A stretch of DNA of 35,888 bases from an uncultured Bacteroidales bacterium (GTDB lineage Bacteria > Bacteroidota > Bacteroidia > Bacteroidales > Bacteroidaceae): assembly GCA_902788865.1 (NCBI GenBank), contig CADALZ010000029.1, positions 1 through 35,888 on the forward strand. The letters are read 5' to 3'. A program made the position numbers and the translations under genes. Below, piece after piece: positions 7,609-15,369 of the stretch. The notes under the pieces were generated by a model that saw only the letters and a list, made by a program, of their open reading frames with translations, was not told where the DNA came from and did no database searches. Position 1 is the stretch's first letter. Each line of letters opens with the position of its first letter.

Positions 7609-8378
7609 TTTGCTTCCTCCCACAGCTTATCCATCTCCTCCAGCGACATCTCCTTCAGGTTCTTGCCCTGCTTGATGCTGTGCGCCTCTACATAGTTGAA
7701 GCGGCTGATGAACTTCTGGTTGGTGTGCTCCAGTGCATTGTCTGGATTGATGTGATAGAGGCGGGCGGCGTTGATGAGGCTGAAGAGCACATCGCCAAAC
7801 TCGGCTTCGGCCTCCGCCTTGTCCATGTGGTCGAGGGCAGCCTCAAACTCTCCGATTTCCTCCTTCACCTTGTCCCACACCTGCTCACGCTCCTGCCAGT
7901 CGAACCCCACGGCACGCGCCTTGTCCTGTATGCGGTAGGCCTTGATGAGGGTAGGGAGCGACTTGGGCACACCGCTCAGCACCGTCTTGTTGCCCCCCTT
8001 CTCCTTCATCTTCAATTGCTCCCAGTTCTCCACCACCTGTCCGGCAGTCTCTGCCACCGCATCGCCAAACACATGCGGATGCCTATAGATGAGTTTCTCA
8101 CTCAGGCGGTCGCACACATCCTTCATGTCAAATTGCCCCTTTTCATCGGCTATTTTGGCATAGAAGGCCACATGCAGCAGCACATCTCCCAGCTCTTTGC
8201 AGATATCCTTCACATCCTCACGCATCAAGGCATCAGTCAGCTCATAAGTCTCCTCTATGGTGTTAGGGCGCAGGCTCTCATTGGTCTGCTTGCGGTCCCA
8301 CGGGCACTTCACCCGCAGCTCGTCTAAGATATCCAGGAAGCGTCCGAAGGCTTCCATTTTTTCTTCTCTTGTATGCAT
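7596..8378 (-). CDS. mazG: Nucleoside triphosphate pyrophosphohydrolase MazG
   Basis: Hydrolyses nucleoside triphosphates to monophosphate plus pyrophosphate; a housekeeping enzyme linked to clearing aberrant nucleotides and modulating (p)ppGpp responses. The 260-residue product has the expected tandem all-alpha NTP-PPase domains. The first carries CPWDRKQTNESLRPNTIEETYEL with EETYEL at 42-47 and KELGDVLLH (61-69), the metal-binding EExxE...ExxD pattern. The second has EEIGEFEAALD and EAEFGDVLFSLIN. The length matches E. coli MazG (263). The start is ATG 8378; an internal ATG at codon 8 (MEAFGRFLDIL) is nearer the usual N-terminus. It is divergent from the TPR regulator gene, and its promoter appears to share DNA with that gene's operator. 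Confidence 0.92.
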   Translation of the reverse strand: MHTREEKMEAFGRFLDILDELRVKCPWDRKQTNESLRPNTIEETYELTDALMREDVKDICKELGDVLLHVAFYAKIADEKGQFDMKDVCDRLSEKLIYRHPHVFGDAVAETAGQVVENWEQLKMKEKGGNKTVLSGVPKSLPTLIKAYRIQDKARAVGFDWQEREQVWDKVKEEIGEFEAALDHMDKAEAEAEFGDVLFSLINAARLYHINPDNALEHTNQKFISRFNYVEAHSIKQGKNLKEMSLEEMDKLWEEAKKKL

Positions 8379-8397
8379 ACTATAAATGTTTTGGGTG

Positions 8398-8428
8398 CGA
8401 AGTTACACATTTGTCAACTTTTTGTCAA
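8398..8428 (-). promoter_or_regulatory. Probable mazG promoter overlapping the operator
   Basis: On the minus strand TTG (8428-8426), a 20-nt spacer and TAACTTCG (8405-8398) fit the Bacteroidota pattern with one deviation (TTCG for TTTG). The upstream element is part of one TTGTCAAC half-site, so a protein bound there could interfere with mazG transcription. Confidence 0.4.
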
Positions 8429-8468
8429 CTCCTTTCGCCTGTTTTTCGATAGAATAACGCTATATTTG
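8411..8468 (+). promoter_or_regulatory. Direct-repeat operator and -7 box of the TPR regulator gene (site i)
   Basis: TTGTCAAC occurs at 8411-8418 and 8422-8429 (11-bp period, same orientation). A gap of 31 nt follows, then TATATTTG at 8461-8468. The same operator and spacing appear at 10504-10561 and 14423-14481. No good -33 element is present between, as expected for an activator-dependent promoter. Only 8 nt separate the -7 box from the ATG at 8477. Confidence 0.65.
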
Positions 8469-8476
8469 TATCTATT

Positions 8477-9991
8477 ATGAGACCAACACAACTATATCTA
8501 TATATACTGCTCCTGCTCAGCCTCTGTCTCTGTGCGTCATGTGGTGGGGAGCAGACAGACCTCCAGCGTGCCCATGCGCTCTTTGAGCAAGCCGAGGCCG
8601 ATGAGGCCCAGCATGCCCACGATGCTGCCATCAGCCACCTGCATGAGTGCCGAGCCATCTTGCAGGAGCATTCTGAAGAGCGTGATTTCATGCGCACAGT
8701 GCTCAGCCTGCTGGGCGATGCCTATTTCGAGCAGAAGAACTATGCCGCGAGCCTGCCCGTCTATCGGGATTTTCTTTCACTCTGCGAGACGGATAGGGAG
8801 AAATCCATCGCCTGTCATGATATCTCTTCCTACTACGTCATGACGGAGCAGCCCGACTCTGCGCTCTACTATGCCCATCGTTCGTTGAATCATGCCTTGA
8901 TAGATGCCGATTCACTGAAGACTGCCTATCGCCTGCACTCCTTGGCTTTGGCGCACCATGTGTTTCATCAGCCCGACAGTGCGTTGCTCTATGCCCATCG
9001 AGCCATAGACTATGTGCCTCAAGGTCAGCCGCGTGGCACCTACTACTATGCCGTTGGCTCTCTGCTCTATGAGGCCGATGCCCCTGCCGATAGTGTCAGT
9101 CACTATATGGCCTTGGCTGCTGCCGATACCACTTATGAGGGCCGCTTCAACACCTATTATATACTCAGTGAACTGGCCGAGGAGCAGGGCGACTATCCTG
9201 CGGCCCTCGACCACCTCTATACCTATACCGACCATCTGGATTCGCTCTATACGGCAGAGCGAGGTGTGGATGTGCAGCGACTGATCTATGAGTATCAGAC
9301 GCAGCTGCAGGTGGCCCATGAGCGTGAGCGCAGTCAGCGTCAGCTATGGTTCACGGCCCTCGGTGCCCTGTTGGTGGTTGCTGCGTTGATCATCCTGTGG
9401 CTGAACACCCGTAGGCGTAAGGCAGAGCTTACGTTGGAAGTGAGCAACTTGCAGCGAGAGCGTGAAGAGCAATACCGCCAAAGTGCGGCCTACATAGCCG
9501 ACAATGAGCGCCAGATAGAGCGCCTCAAGGCACAGCTTTCCGACCTTGGCAGTGAGAACACCGAACTTCGGCATCAGTTGGAACGTCGTGTGGAGAAGAT
9601 AGAGGCCGAGAATCACTTGGCACAGCTCATCATCACCGATCGTGAAGCACAGCAAGTGCAAGTCAAAGGCTCTGCCATCTATGACGAGCTGATAGAAGCG
9701 GCTGCTGCCGATAAGAGCTTGCGTGCGGAGCAGGCGCAGCAAGTAGAGTCGCTGCTCGATGCTGTCTATCCCGACTTTCGTCGCATTCTTTCTGTGAATC
9801 CATCAGAAAGCCCCTTCGAATATCAGCTCTCCCTGCTCACTAAGTTGGGCCTCCGAGCCGCAGACATTGCCGTGCTCACCAGCCACACGCCATCAGGCAT
9901 CAGCCGTGCCAAGGAGCGTCTCTTTGCCAAGCTGACAGGCAAGCCAGGCAAGGCTGTAGATTTTGATAGCTATATCAAGAAATTAGGATAA
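8477..9991 (+). CDS. Membrane-anchored TPR / coiled-coil / HTH transcriptional regulator
   Basis: Probable one-component regulator that senses in the periplasm and acts on DNA in the cytosol. The 504-residue product has an N-terminal signal or anchor sequence (residues 1-22, ending CASC, an imperfect lipobox). TPR-like helical repeats follow at about 28-260, including the duplicated phrase QPDSALxYAHR at 125-135 and 165-175. A transmembrane segment is at about 290-309, then a basic stop-transfer TRRRK, a coiled coil at about 315-380 and a C-terminal domain (400-504). The C-terminal domain carries an HTH-like region: LSLLTKLGLRAADIAVL, then HTPSGISRAKERLFAKL. This architecture is common in Bacteroidota, but the DNA targets are generally unknown. 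The direct-repeat operator in front of this gene recurs before the TonB operon and the broken lipoprotein gene. Confidence 0.8.
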   Translation: MRPTQLYLYILLLLSLCLCASCGGEQTDLQRAHALFEQAEADEAQHAHDAAISHLHECRAILQEHSEERDFMRTVLSLLGDAYFEQKNYAASLPVYRDFLSLCETDREKSIACHDISSYYVMTEQPDSALYYAHRSLNHALIDADSLKTAYRLHSLALAHHVFHQPDSALLYAHRAIDYVPQGQPRGTYYYAVGSLLYEADAPADSVSHYMALAAADTTYEGRFNTYYILSELAEEQGDYPAALDHLYTYTDHLDSLYTAERGVDVQRLIYEYQTQLQVAHERERSQRQLWFTALGALLVVAALIILWLNTRRRKAELTLEVSNLQREREEQYRQSAAYIADNERQIERLKAQLSDLGSENTELRHQLERRVEKIEAENHLAQLIITDREAQQVQVKGSAIYDELIEAAAADKSLRAEQAQQVESLLDAVYPDFRRILSVNPSESPFEYQLSLLTKLGLRAADIAVLTSHTPSGISRAKERLFAKLTGKPGKAVDFDSYIKKLG

Positions 9992-9995
9992 AGCA

Positions 9996-10025
9996 TTGTT
10001 TCTCCCGATAATTTCGCTATATTTG
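9996..10025 (+). promoter_or_regulatory. Promoter of the DUF3244-like lipoprotein gene
   Basis: TTG (9996-9998), a 19-nt spacer and TATATTTG (10018-10025) lie immediately after the regulator stop codon. It has no TTGTCAAC operator, unlike the neighbouring units. Confidence 0.55.
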
Positions 10026-10046
10026 CAAAAACTAATACCCGAAAAG

Positions 10047-10487
10047 ATGAAACAGATACTCTACATATTCACCCTCTGCATCCTGCTGGCCTTAGGCTTC
10101 ACCGCCTGCCAGACAGAAGACCCTCTGACTTTGGAGCAACAACAGCAGGAAATGAAGAAACGTGACTCCAAGAAGCATCCCAAGTTGGAGTATGTTACAA
10201 CAACTGTAAACAATAGTGCAACAGTTTCTTCTCCTAAGCAATCTTCAAGGCTGAAATATTCAGTGAAAAATAACGGAGAAACTCTGCATGTCTTTTTCAA
10301 GCTGGATTTTGGTGATGCTGTTTCTGTCACTATCAAAGATATGGATAATAATGCCTATGTCCATGAACCAGTTGCTTATCTAAAGAGTGGGAAGGAGTTT
10401 GTCATTAATCCAGCCACTCATTTCCCTTATTATTTTGAAATTATCTCTGGCAATATTCAGTTTATTGGCATAATCTCTGAGGAATAG
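10047..10487 (+). CDS. Small secreted lipoprotein, DUF3244-like
   Basis: The 146-residue product starts with a lipoprotein signal peptide (MKQILYIFTLCILLALGFTAC, lipid-anchor Cys21). A Gln/Lys-rich linker follows, then a beta-rich domain beginning LKYSVKNNGETLHVFFKLDF with the pattern VSVTIKDMDNNAYVHE...YYFEIISGNIQFIGII. This resembles the short Ig-like DUF3244 domain common in Bacteroidota; that assignment rests on pattern recognition only. The frame is open upstream to a TTG at 9996, but that region holds the promoter; ATG 10047 puts the signal peptide at the N-terminus. The gene is lower in GC than the regulator before it. A shortened relative lies at 14314-14469. The role is unknown. Confidence 0.65.
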   Translation: MKQILYIFTLCILLALGFTACQTEDPLTLEQQQQEMKKRDSKKHPKLEYVTTTVNNSATVSSPKQSSRLKYSVKNNGETLHVFFKLDFGDAVSVTIKDMDNNAYVHEPVAYLKSGKEFVINPATHFPYYFEIISGNIQFIGIISEE

Positions 10488-10503
10488 GCACCGCAAAACA
10501 CAT

Positions 10504-10561
10504 TTGTCAACTTTTTGTCAACATAATTCGGAGGATATATTTATGGTTTAGCTTTTCTTTG
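10504..10561 (+). promoter_or_regulatory. Direct-repeat operator and -7 box of the TonB operon (site ii)
   Basis: TTGTCAAC at 10504-10511 and 10515-10522, a 31-nt gap, then TTTCTTTG at 10554-10561. The gap contains GGAGGATATATT (10531-10542), also present at site iii. The operator and the six bases before it (ACACAT) are identical to site i. Confidence 0.65.
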
Positions 10562-10572
10562 CATATAAAACG

Positions 10573-13182
10573 ATGATATGTAATAAGAAAAGACTAGAAA
10601 CAATGATTGTTCGGCTATTTAAACCATTAGGCTTCACTGTATTGTTCTCCATGTTCTGTCTTCTGCTCCCTGCCCAAAATGTCGTGTTGAGTGGTAGAGT
10701 GACAGATTCAACAACAGGTGAGCCTCTGATTGGTGTAAGCGTGTATAATAGTCAGAGACGCACTGGAACAACTACCAATGCTACAGGAAATTATACACTT
10801 ACCTTGCCAAGTAACAGAGCGTTGGAATTGGTGTTTAGCTATGTAGGTTATGCTTCATATAGTGAAACACTAACCTTGACAGGTAATCGTCAATTGAATG
10901 TGGAACAGGAACTGGATACGCAAAACTTACGCGAAGTGCAGGTTTACGGCACACGCCATAACTTCGGAACACAGAGTTCGCAAATGAGTGCCATAGCCAT
11001 GAGTGCTGAACAGATTCGCCGTATGCCGGTATTGCTCGGTGAGGTTGATGTACTCAAAACGCTACAGAAATTGCCTGGCGTTCAGTCTAGTGGCGATGGT
11101 AAGACTGGCATCTACGTGCGTGGTGGTGATTACGACCAGAACCTCTTTTTAATGGATGGAATCACCTTGTATAACCCTGAGCACCTTCAAGGCTTTACTT
11201 CAGCCTTCAATGCCGATGTGTTGGATGATTTGGTGTTGTACAAAGGTGCCTTCCCTGCTCGCTATGGTAACCGACTCTCCAGCGTGGTAGATGTGAGTTT
11301 GCAAGAAGGCGACATGGAAGAATATCATGCCACCCTTACTGCAGGTATGCTTGCATCGCACGTGCAGGTGGATGGTCCTCTGTGGAAAGGACATACCTCT
11401 TTTAATATAGCTGCCCGAGCTTCTTACTTCGGTGCCATCGTAAGGCCATTATTGAAAGAGGTAATCTATGACAATCCTGGGCAGATGGACAACTACAGTC
11501 ACATGAATTATTTTGACCTGAATGCTAAGCTGACGCATAGGTTTGGGAAGAAAGACAAGCTCTCAGCTATATTCTACATGGGACATGACTCCAACAATGA
11601 CTCCCCTGATGTCAGCAGCCAGAAAATCACTTACTCAGAGATGAATGAAAACGGCAGAGAAGAAACCACTGTCCACGAAGTTTCCATGAAAAGCCAGCAA
11701 GTAAACCAATGGAACAACCTGCTGGGGGGACTACACTACACACATACTTTCGCCCCAGGTTTGCTATTTGACGCCAGTATGAGCTACTCGGGATATGAAT
11801 ACAAGCTGGGCTATGAAAGCTCTACATCGCACAAAGTGAGTATAGATGCTTGGGGTCACCAGGGAGAAGGTGCAGAACTGTATTCTCTATCAAAGAATGA
11901 AGATACTGCCGACTATATCTCAGAGGTACATGACTGGCAATTGCGGCTGGGAGTGGGTTACCAGTGGCAAGACAAGCATGATTTCTATGCAGGCATACAG
12001 GGTAACAGCATGGAACTAACCCCAAACATAGGATCGAAAAGTGCCATGTACGTCAAAAAGGCGACAAGCAAGGAAGTGGTAAAGGAGACAGGATTGGGAG
12101 AGAATCGCTACTATGAAGAGGGGAATGCCGATGAGAATACACTGATAGATAAGGAGCTGTCCACAACTCTGGCTGCATATGTGGGTGACGACTGGAGTGT
12201 CAGTCCACGACTAAAGGCTCACTTAGGATTGAGGTTTGCTGTATTCCCATCGGAAGGAAAGGCACGCTTCGCAGTAGAGCCGCGTGTCTCCATGCGCTGG
12301 CTGGTGACAAAGGAAGGGGCTGTGAAAGCCGGCTACTCCCGTATGTCGCAAAACATCTTCATGCTGACCAGCAGCAGCTTAGTAACCCCCTCGTCGGTAT
12401 GGATTCCACTTACCGACGAGATGGACCTAGCTATCTCTGAGCAGGTATCGCTGGGCTACAGCCATGATTTGCCCAGCGGGCTTCAGTTCTCCTTAGAGGG
12501 TTATTACAAATGGCTCGACGGAGTGGTGGATTACAAAGAAGGCTCATCGTTCATGCAGGGGTCGCACTGGCAACGCTTGGTGGCACAAGGCAAAGGCAGG
12601 GCCTACGGCATAGAGCTACTAGTACAGAAGAACATAGGAAACACTACAGGCCTGCTGAGCTATACCTGGGCCAAATCACTAAGGACATTCGACCGCGAAG
12701 GTATGGAACTGAACGAAGGGCTTGAATTTTATGCTCCAGGCGACCGAAGGCACAATTTCAATATCACCATCACTCAACGACTAAGCAAAAACTGGGATTT
12801 CTCTGCCGCATGGACCTACCAGAGCGGAAGGCGTGCTCACATCAATACCGTCACCGTGACCAACGGACAGATGGACACTCAGTCCTACCACCAGTATGAT
12901 CAGTATGAACAAGACACCTTTCTGGGCAGGTTTGAACTCATGAATACCTATCAGAACCGCAACTCTTTCATCTTTCCTGCCGCACATCGTCTGGATGTGA
13001 GTCTCACGCATCACGGCAGCATAGGCATAGGTGAAATGATATGCGACATCAGCTTGTACAATCTTTATAATCAGCAAAATATATCATCGGTGTACTGGGG
13101 AATTGAACACAACCGCCAAGTTCTTAAAGGCGTATGTATGTTCCCCATCATGCCAGCTATAAGTCTTACTTTAAAACTCTGA
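10573..13182 (+). CDS. TonB-dependent outer-membrane receptor
   Basis: Outer-membrane active transporter energised by TonB/ExbBD. The 869-residue product has a signal peptide (LGFTVLFSMFCLLLPAQ, ending near residue 35). A carboxypeptidase-regulatory-like beta-sandwich follows at about 38-115 (LSGRVTDSTTGEPLIGVSVYN...TGNYTLTLPSNRALELVFSYVGY), then a plug domain at about 120-245 (KLPGVQSSGDGKTGIYVRGGDYDQNL, LMDGITLYNPEH, YKGAFPARYGNRLSSVVDV) and a large beta-barrel ending in LTLKL. ATG 10573 is the first start; ATG 10603 (MIVRLFKPLG) gives a more normal signal peptide. The DUF4249 lipoprotein gene follows by 6 nt, the alternative to SusC/SusD pairing used for peptides, metals or other ligands. 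The ligand is unknown. It is controlled by the shared direct-repeat operator. Confidence 0.92.
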   Translation: MICNKKRLETMIVRLFKPLGFTVLFSMFCLLLPAQNVVLSGRVTDSTTGEPLIGVSVYNSQRRTGTTTNATGNYTLTLPSNRALELVFSYVGYASYSETLTLTGNRQLNVEQELDTQNLREVQVYGTRHNFGTQSSQMSAIAMSAEQIRRMPVLLGEVDVLKTLQKLPGVQSSGDGKTGIYVRGGDYDQNLFLMDGITLYNPEHLQGFTSAFNADVLDDLVLYKGAFPARYGNRLSSVVDVSLQEGDMEEYHATLTAGMLASHVQVDGPLWKGHTSFNIAARASYFGAIVRPLLKEVIYDNPGQMDNYSHMNYFDLNAKLTHRFGKKDKLSAIFYMGHDSNNDSPDVSSQKITYSEMNENGREETTVHEVSMKSQQVNQWNNLLGGLHYTHTFAPGLLFDASMSYSGYEYKLGYESSTSHKVSIDAWGHQGEGAELYSLSKNEDTADYISEVHDWQLRLGVGYQWQDKHDFYAGIQGNSMELTPNIGSKSAMYVKKATSKEVVKETGLGENRYYEEGNADENTLIDKELSTTLAAYVGDDWSVSPRLKAHLGLRFAVFPSEGKARFAVEPRVSMRWLVTKEGAVKAGYSRMSQNIFMLTSSSLVTPSSVWIPLTDEMDLAISEQVSLGYSHDLPSGLQFSLEGYYKWLDGVVDYKEGSSFMQGSHWQRLVAQGKGRAYGIELLVQKNIGNTTGLLSYTWAKSLRTFDREGMELNEGLEFYAPGDRRHNFNITITQRLSKNWDFSAAWTYQSGRRAHINTVTVTNGQMDTQSYHQYDQYEQDTFLGRFELMNTYQNRNSFIFPAAHRLDVSLTHHGSIGIGEMICDISLYNLYNQQNISSVYWGIEHNRQVLKGVCMFPIMPAISLTLKL

Positions 13183-13188
13183 ATTGCC

Positions 13189-14280
13189 ATGAAGTCAAGT
13201 AATTATATCCTATCTCTTATACTCTTTATCTGCTGTTCATGTGAGCGTAACCTCGACTTTATTGATACCACGGTAGATACAGGCCACAACATCACCATCA
13301 ATGCGCTGGCCATAGAGGGATCACCGCTGGGAGTCTATCTCAACAGGGCGCTCCCAATAGGGAAAACACCGGTAGTATCTTTTCTGCCATTGGAAATAAC
13401 GAACTACAAGCAGACTGCCGTTCTCGATGCGCAGGTAGAAGCACTGGTGAACGGGCAAGAGAGCTACCTGCTCACACTGGCCAGCGACAGTATGGGATAC
13501 TGGACTGACTATAAGCCAAAAGTGGGAGACCACATCAAAATCACTGCCACTGCAGGTGACCAAACTCTGCATGCTGAAGCTACCGTACCTGTCAAGCCCT
13601 CGATTGAGGTGCTAGGACACAAGATAACAGAGCTTGGCAATGGTTCTTTTACAGACACTCTGATGACAGTAACGTGTCGTATCACCGATACGGGCCCAGG
13701 CCATCACTACTATCGTCTGCGCGTGCGTAGTGAGCGCGAGGCCTATGAGCATCTCACGATAGGTGACGAAGATGGGAACGAGTTAGAGCACCGCACCTAT
13801 GTATTCTATGCGCTGAATGAGAATTTTGATTCTAAAGATAGAATCTTTCATTACAATATAGAAAGGGACACTACTTCACTGTATATCATTCCATTGTATT
13901 CTCTGAGTAGTTACATGCCTGACTATTGGCCCTTCTCCTCTACCTTTGATGACACACTATTTGATGGCGGTGAATACACCTTCAGTATCAATGTGCCTAA
14001 AGAACTGCAGATTGAGCATCATTCATGGTTCAATAAAGACTATTTCCAATCGTACAGTACGCAGAGGGATGACATTGAACATGCCTACCGCATCAACCCC
14101 CGTGTGATGATAGAACTTGAAGCCCTATCACCCGATTTCTTCATGTACTTGAGGTCGATAGAGAAAAATGGCGGGACTTTGCAAACAGATGCAGAACCCG
14201 TGAAAGTACATTACAATGCTCACAACGGATTCGGCATCTTCGGTGCCATGTCATATTGTAGGCAGTATGTTGAATTTTAA
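13189..14280 (+). CDS. DUF4249 surface lipoprotein partner of the TonB receptor
   Basis: The 363-residue product has a short lipoprotein signal peptide (MKSSNYILSLILFICCSC, Cys18) and a beta-rich body. The opening segment IDTTVDTGHNITINALAIEGSPLGVYLNRALPIG is the standard DUF4249 N-terminus. Proteins of this family are encoded next to TonB receptors carrying an N-terminal carboxypeptidase-like domain and are thought to sit on the receptor's outer face as a lid or ligand-binding partner, by analogy with SusD. The 6-nt spacing makes co-transcription with the receptor almost certain. It shares the operator at 10504-10561. No ligand can be inferred. Confidence 0.85.
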   Translation: MKSSNYILSLILFICCSCERNLDFIDTTVDTGHNITINALAIEGSPLGVYLNRALPIGKTPVVSFLPLEITNYKQTAVLDAQVEALVNGQESYLLTLASDSMGYWTDYKPKVGDHIKITATAGDQTLHAEATVPVKPSIEVLGHKITELGNGSFTDTLMTVTCRITDTGPGHHYYRLRVRSEREAYEHLTIGDEDGNELEHRTYVFYALNENFDSKDRIFHYNIERDTTSLYIIPLYSLSSYMPDYWPFSSTFDDTLFDGGEYTFSINVPKELQIEHHSWFNKDYFQSYSTQRDDIEHAYRINPRVMIELEALSPDFFMYLRSIEKNGGTLQTDAEPVKVHYNAHNGFGIFGAMSYCRQYVEF

Positions 14281-14313
14281 GAGGCGTTGACAGACTTGAA
14301 ACCTTGAGTGGAG

Positions 14314-14469
14314 ATGCAGAAATGCACTTTGGAAGCTAAGGATGATAACCTTTGGGTCTTTTTCAAACTGGATTCTAATGATGAGGTGACTGTTACTTTC
14401 TCAGATGACTTAGGCCAGACTTTTGTCAACTTTTTGTCAACAAAATATGGAGGATATATTCCCGATTAA
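14314..14469 (+). pseudogene. Truncated DUF3244-like gene remnant
   Basis: An open frame of 51 codons encodes MQKCTLEAKDDNLWVFFKLD, then SNDEVTVTFSDDLGQT. It aligns with the internal part of the lipoprotein at 10047-10487 (NNGETLHVFFKLDFGDAVSVTIKDMDN). It lacks a signal peptide and the C-terminal strands. After the homologous part the frame runs into the operator at 14423-14441, encoding TFVNFLSTKYGG, and ends at TAA 14467-14469. The lipoprotein-then-operator order of 10047-10522 is thus repeated here in shortened form, suggesting duplication followed by deletion. Translation into a stable protein is unlikely. Confidence 0.6.
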
Positions 14470-14481
14470 TGTCTTTCTTTG
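14423..14481 (+). promoter_or_regulatory. Direct-repeat operator and -7 box of the broken lipoprotein gene (site iii)
   Basis: TTGTCAAC at 14423-14430 and 14434-14441, a 32-nt gap, then TTTCTTTG at 14474-14481. GGAGGATATATT is at 14449-14460, as in site ii, and TTTCTTTGCATA is conserved in both. It precedes the ATG at 14505. Confidence 0.65.
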
Positions 14482-14504
14482 CATAGAATTATTATAATAC
14501 AGCT

Positions 14505-15311
14505 ATGAAAAGAATACTTACTTACTTATTTGGAGCATTCTGTATGGTAACAATGCTTACCATTCTTAATGCCTGCAGTGATGATGAGGATTCTATCCTC
14601 ACTCGTGCTGATGGGGTAGTAGCTAGTGCCGCCTTCGATATGGAACCGCCTACAGATGTGTAACAATTCCCTTATGTGCCTAATACCCCAGAATGGCTGG
14701 AACTGCATAGTCATGGCATGCAAGCCGTTTATGCTGCTTTGGAGATCCCAGAGTCTATATTGAAGAATATGTCTTCTGCAGGATTGGTTCAGTCTTTCTT
14801 GGATTATACCTATTGTGCGGAATCTATGTTTTGCAGTTCTTCTACTTACTGGATAGCCTTCGAATGGGATTTGGAGAATCATCCTACTACTAAAGACATC
14901 TATGCTGTGCTTAGGAACAGGAGCGATGCGGGAAGGGCAGTGATGTATGTTTTCAAGACGTATGATTTCAAGGGTGACCACCTATTTCCTTGGGCGGAGT
15001 TTATGGCACTCCACATGATGGCTTCCGTAGATGATATCTATGGTAAATTAAGTAGTGATGAAAAAAGGGCTGCTGTTGCAATAATCCTTCAGAGGTTAGA
15101 AGAGTGGAATCGAGAAATGGATGCTTTTGATGGTCAGATGGCAAACCTTGCCAGTTTCTTGGTGGGCAGAATCATGCGGAGCGTGAAGTATGAACCATTG
15201 ATGAAGCTGCTAAATTCGGACGACAGACTGAACTCTTTCCTTGATACACAGGACTTGATGTGCGATAACTATGACCAGATTCTTGACATAGCAAAGAGCT
15301 ATATAAAATGA
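14505..15311 (+). pseudogene. Lipoprotein gene interrupted by an in-frame TAA
   Basis: ATG 14505 starts a clear lipoprotein signal peptide (MKRILTYLFG...MLTILNAC, Cys24) followed by an acidic linker (SDDEDSILTRAD). After codon 52 a TAA (14661-14663) stops the frame. The same frame then continues open for 215 codons, starting QFPYVPNTPEWLELHSHGMQ and ending DQILDIAKSYIK, to TGA 15309-15311. The intact protein would have 268 residues. The downstream half is helical with no family I recognise. A single C-to-T change (CAA to TAA) would explain the break. A GTG at 14676 could start the second part, but without a signal peptide. It is driven by the shared operator and closed by a good terminator. 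Confidence 0.75.
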
Positions 15312-15337
15312 ATAACTGAGAAACAATGAGAAGAACA

Positions 15338-15369
15338 AGCCCAGACATCCGCCAATGTCTGGGCTTTTC
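15338..15369 (+). terminator. Rho-independent terminator
   Basis: AGCCCAGACAT (15338-15348) pairs perfectly with ATGTCTGGGCT (15355-15365) around a 6-nt loop, followed by TTTCTTT. It closes the broken lipoprotein unit. Confidence 0.9.

Noticed and set aside
7590-8327. 245-codon plus-strand open frame opposite mazG
   Set aside because: It is the antisense of a confidently identified MazG, with Leu/His-rich composition typical of a shadow frame.
14661-14663. Programmed readthrough of the TAA in the lipoprotein gene
   Set aside because: No supporting context or structure follows the stop; a recent nonsense mutation is simpler.
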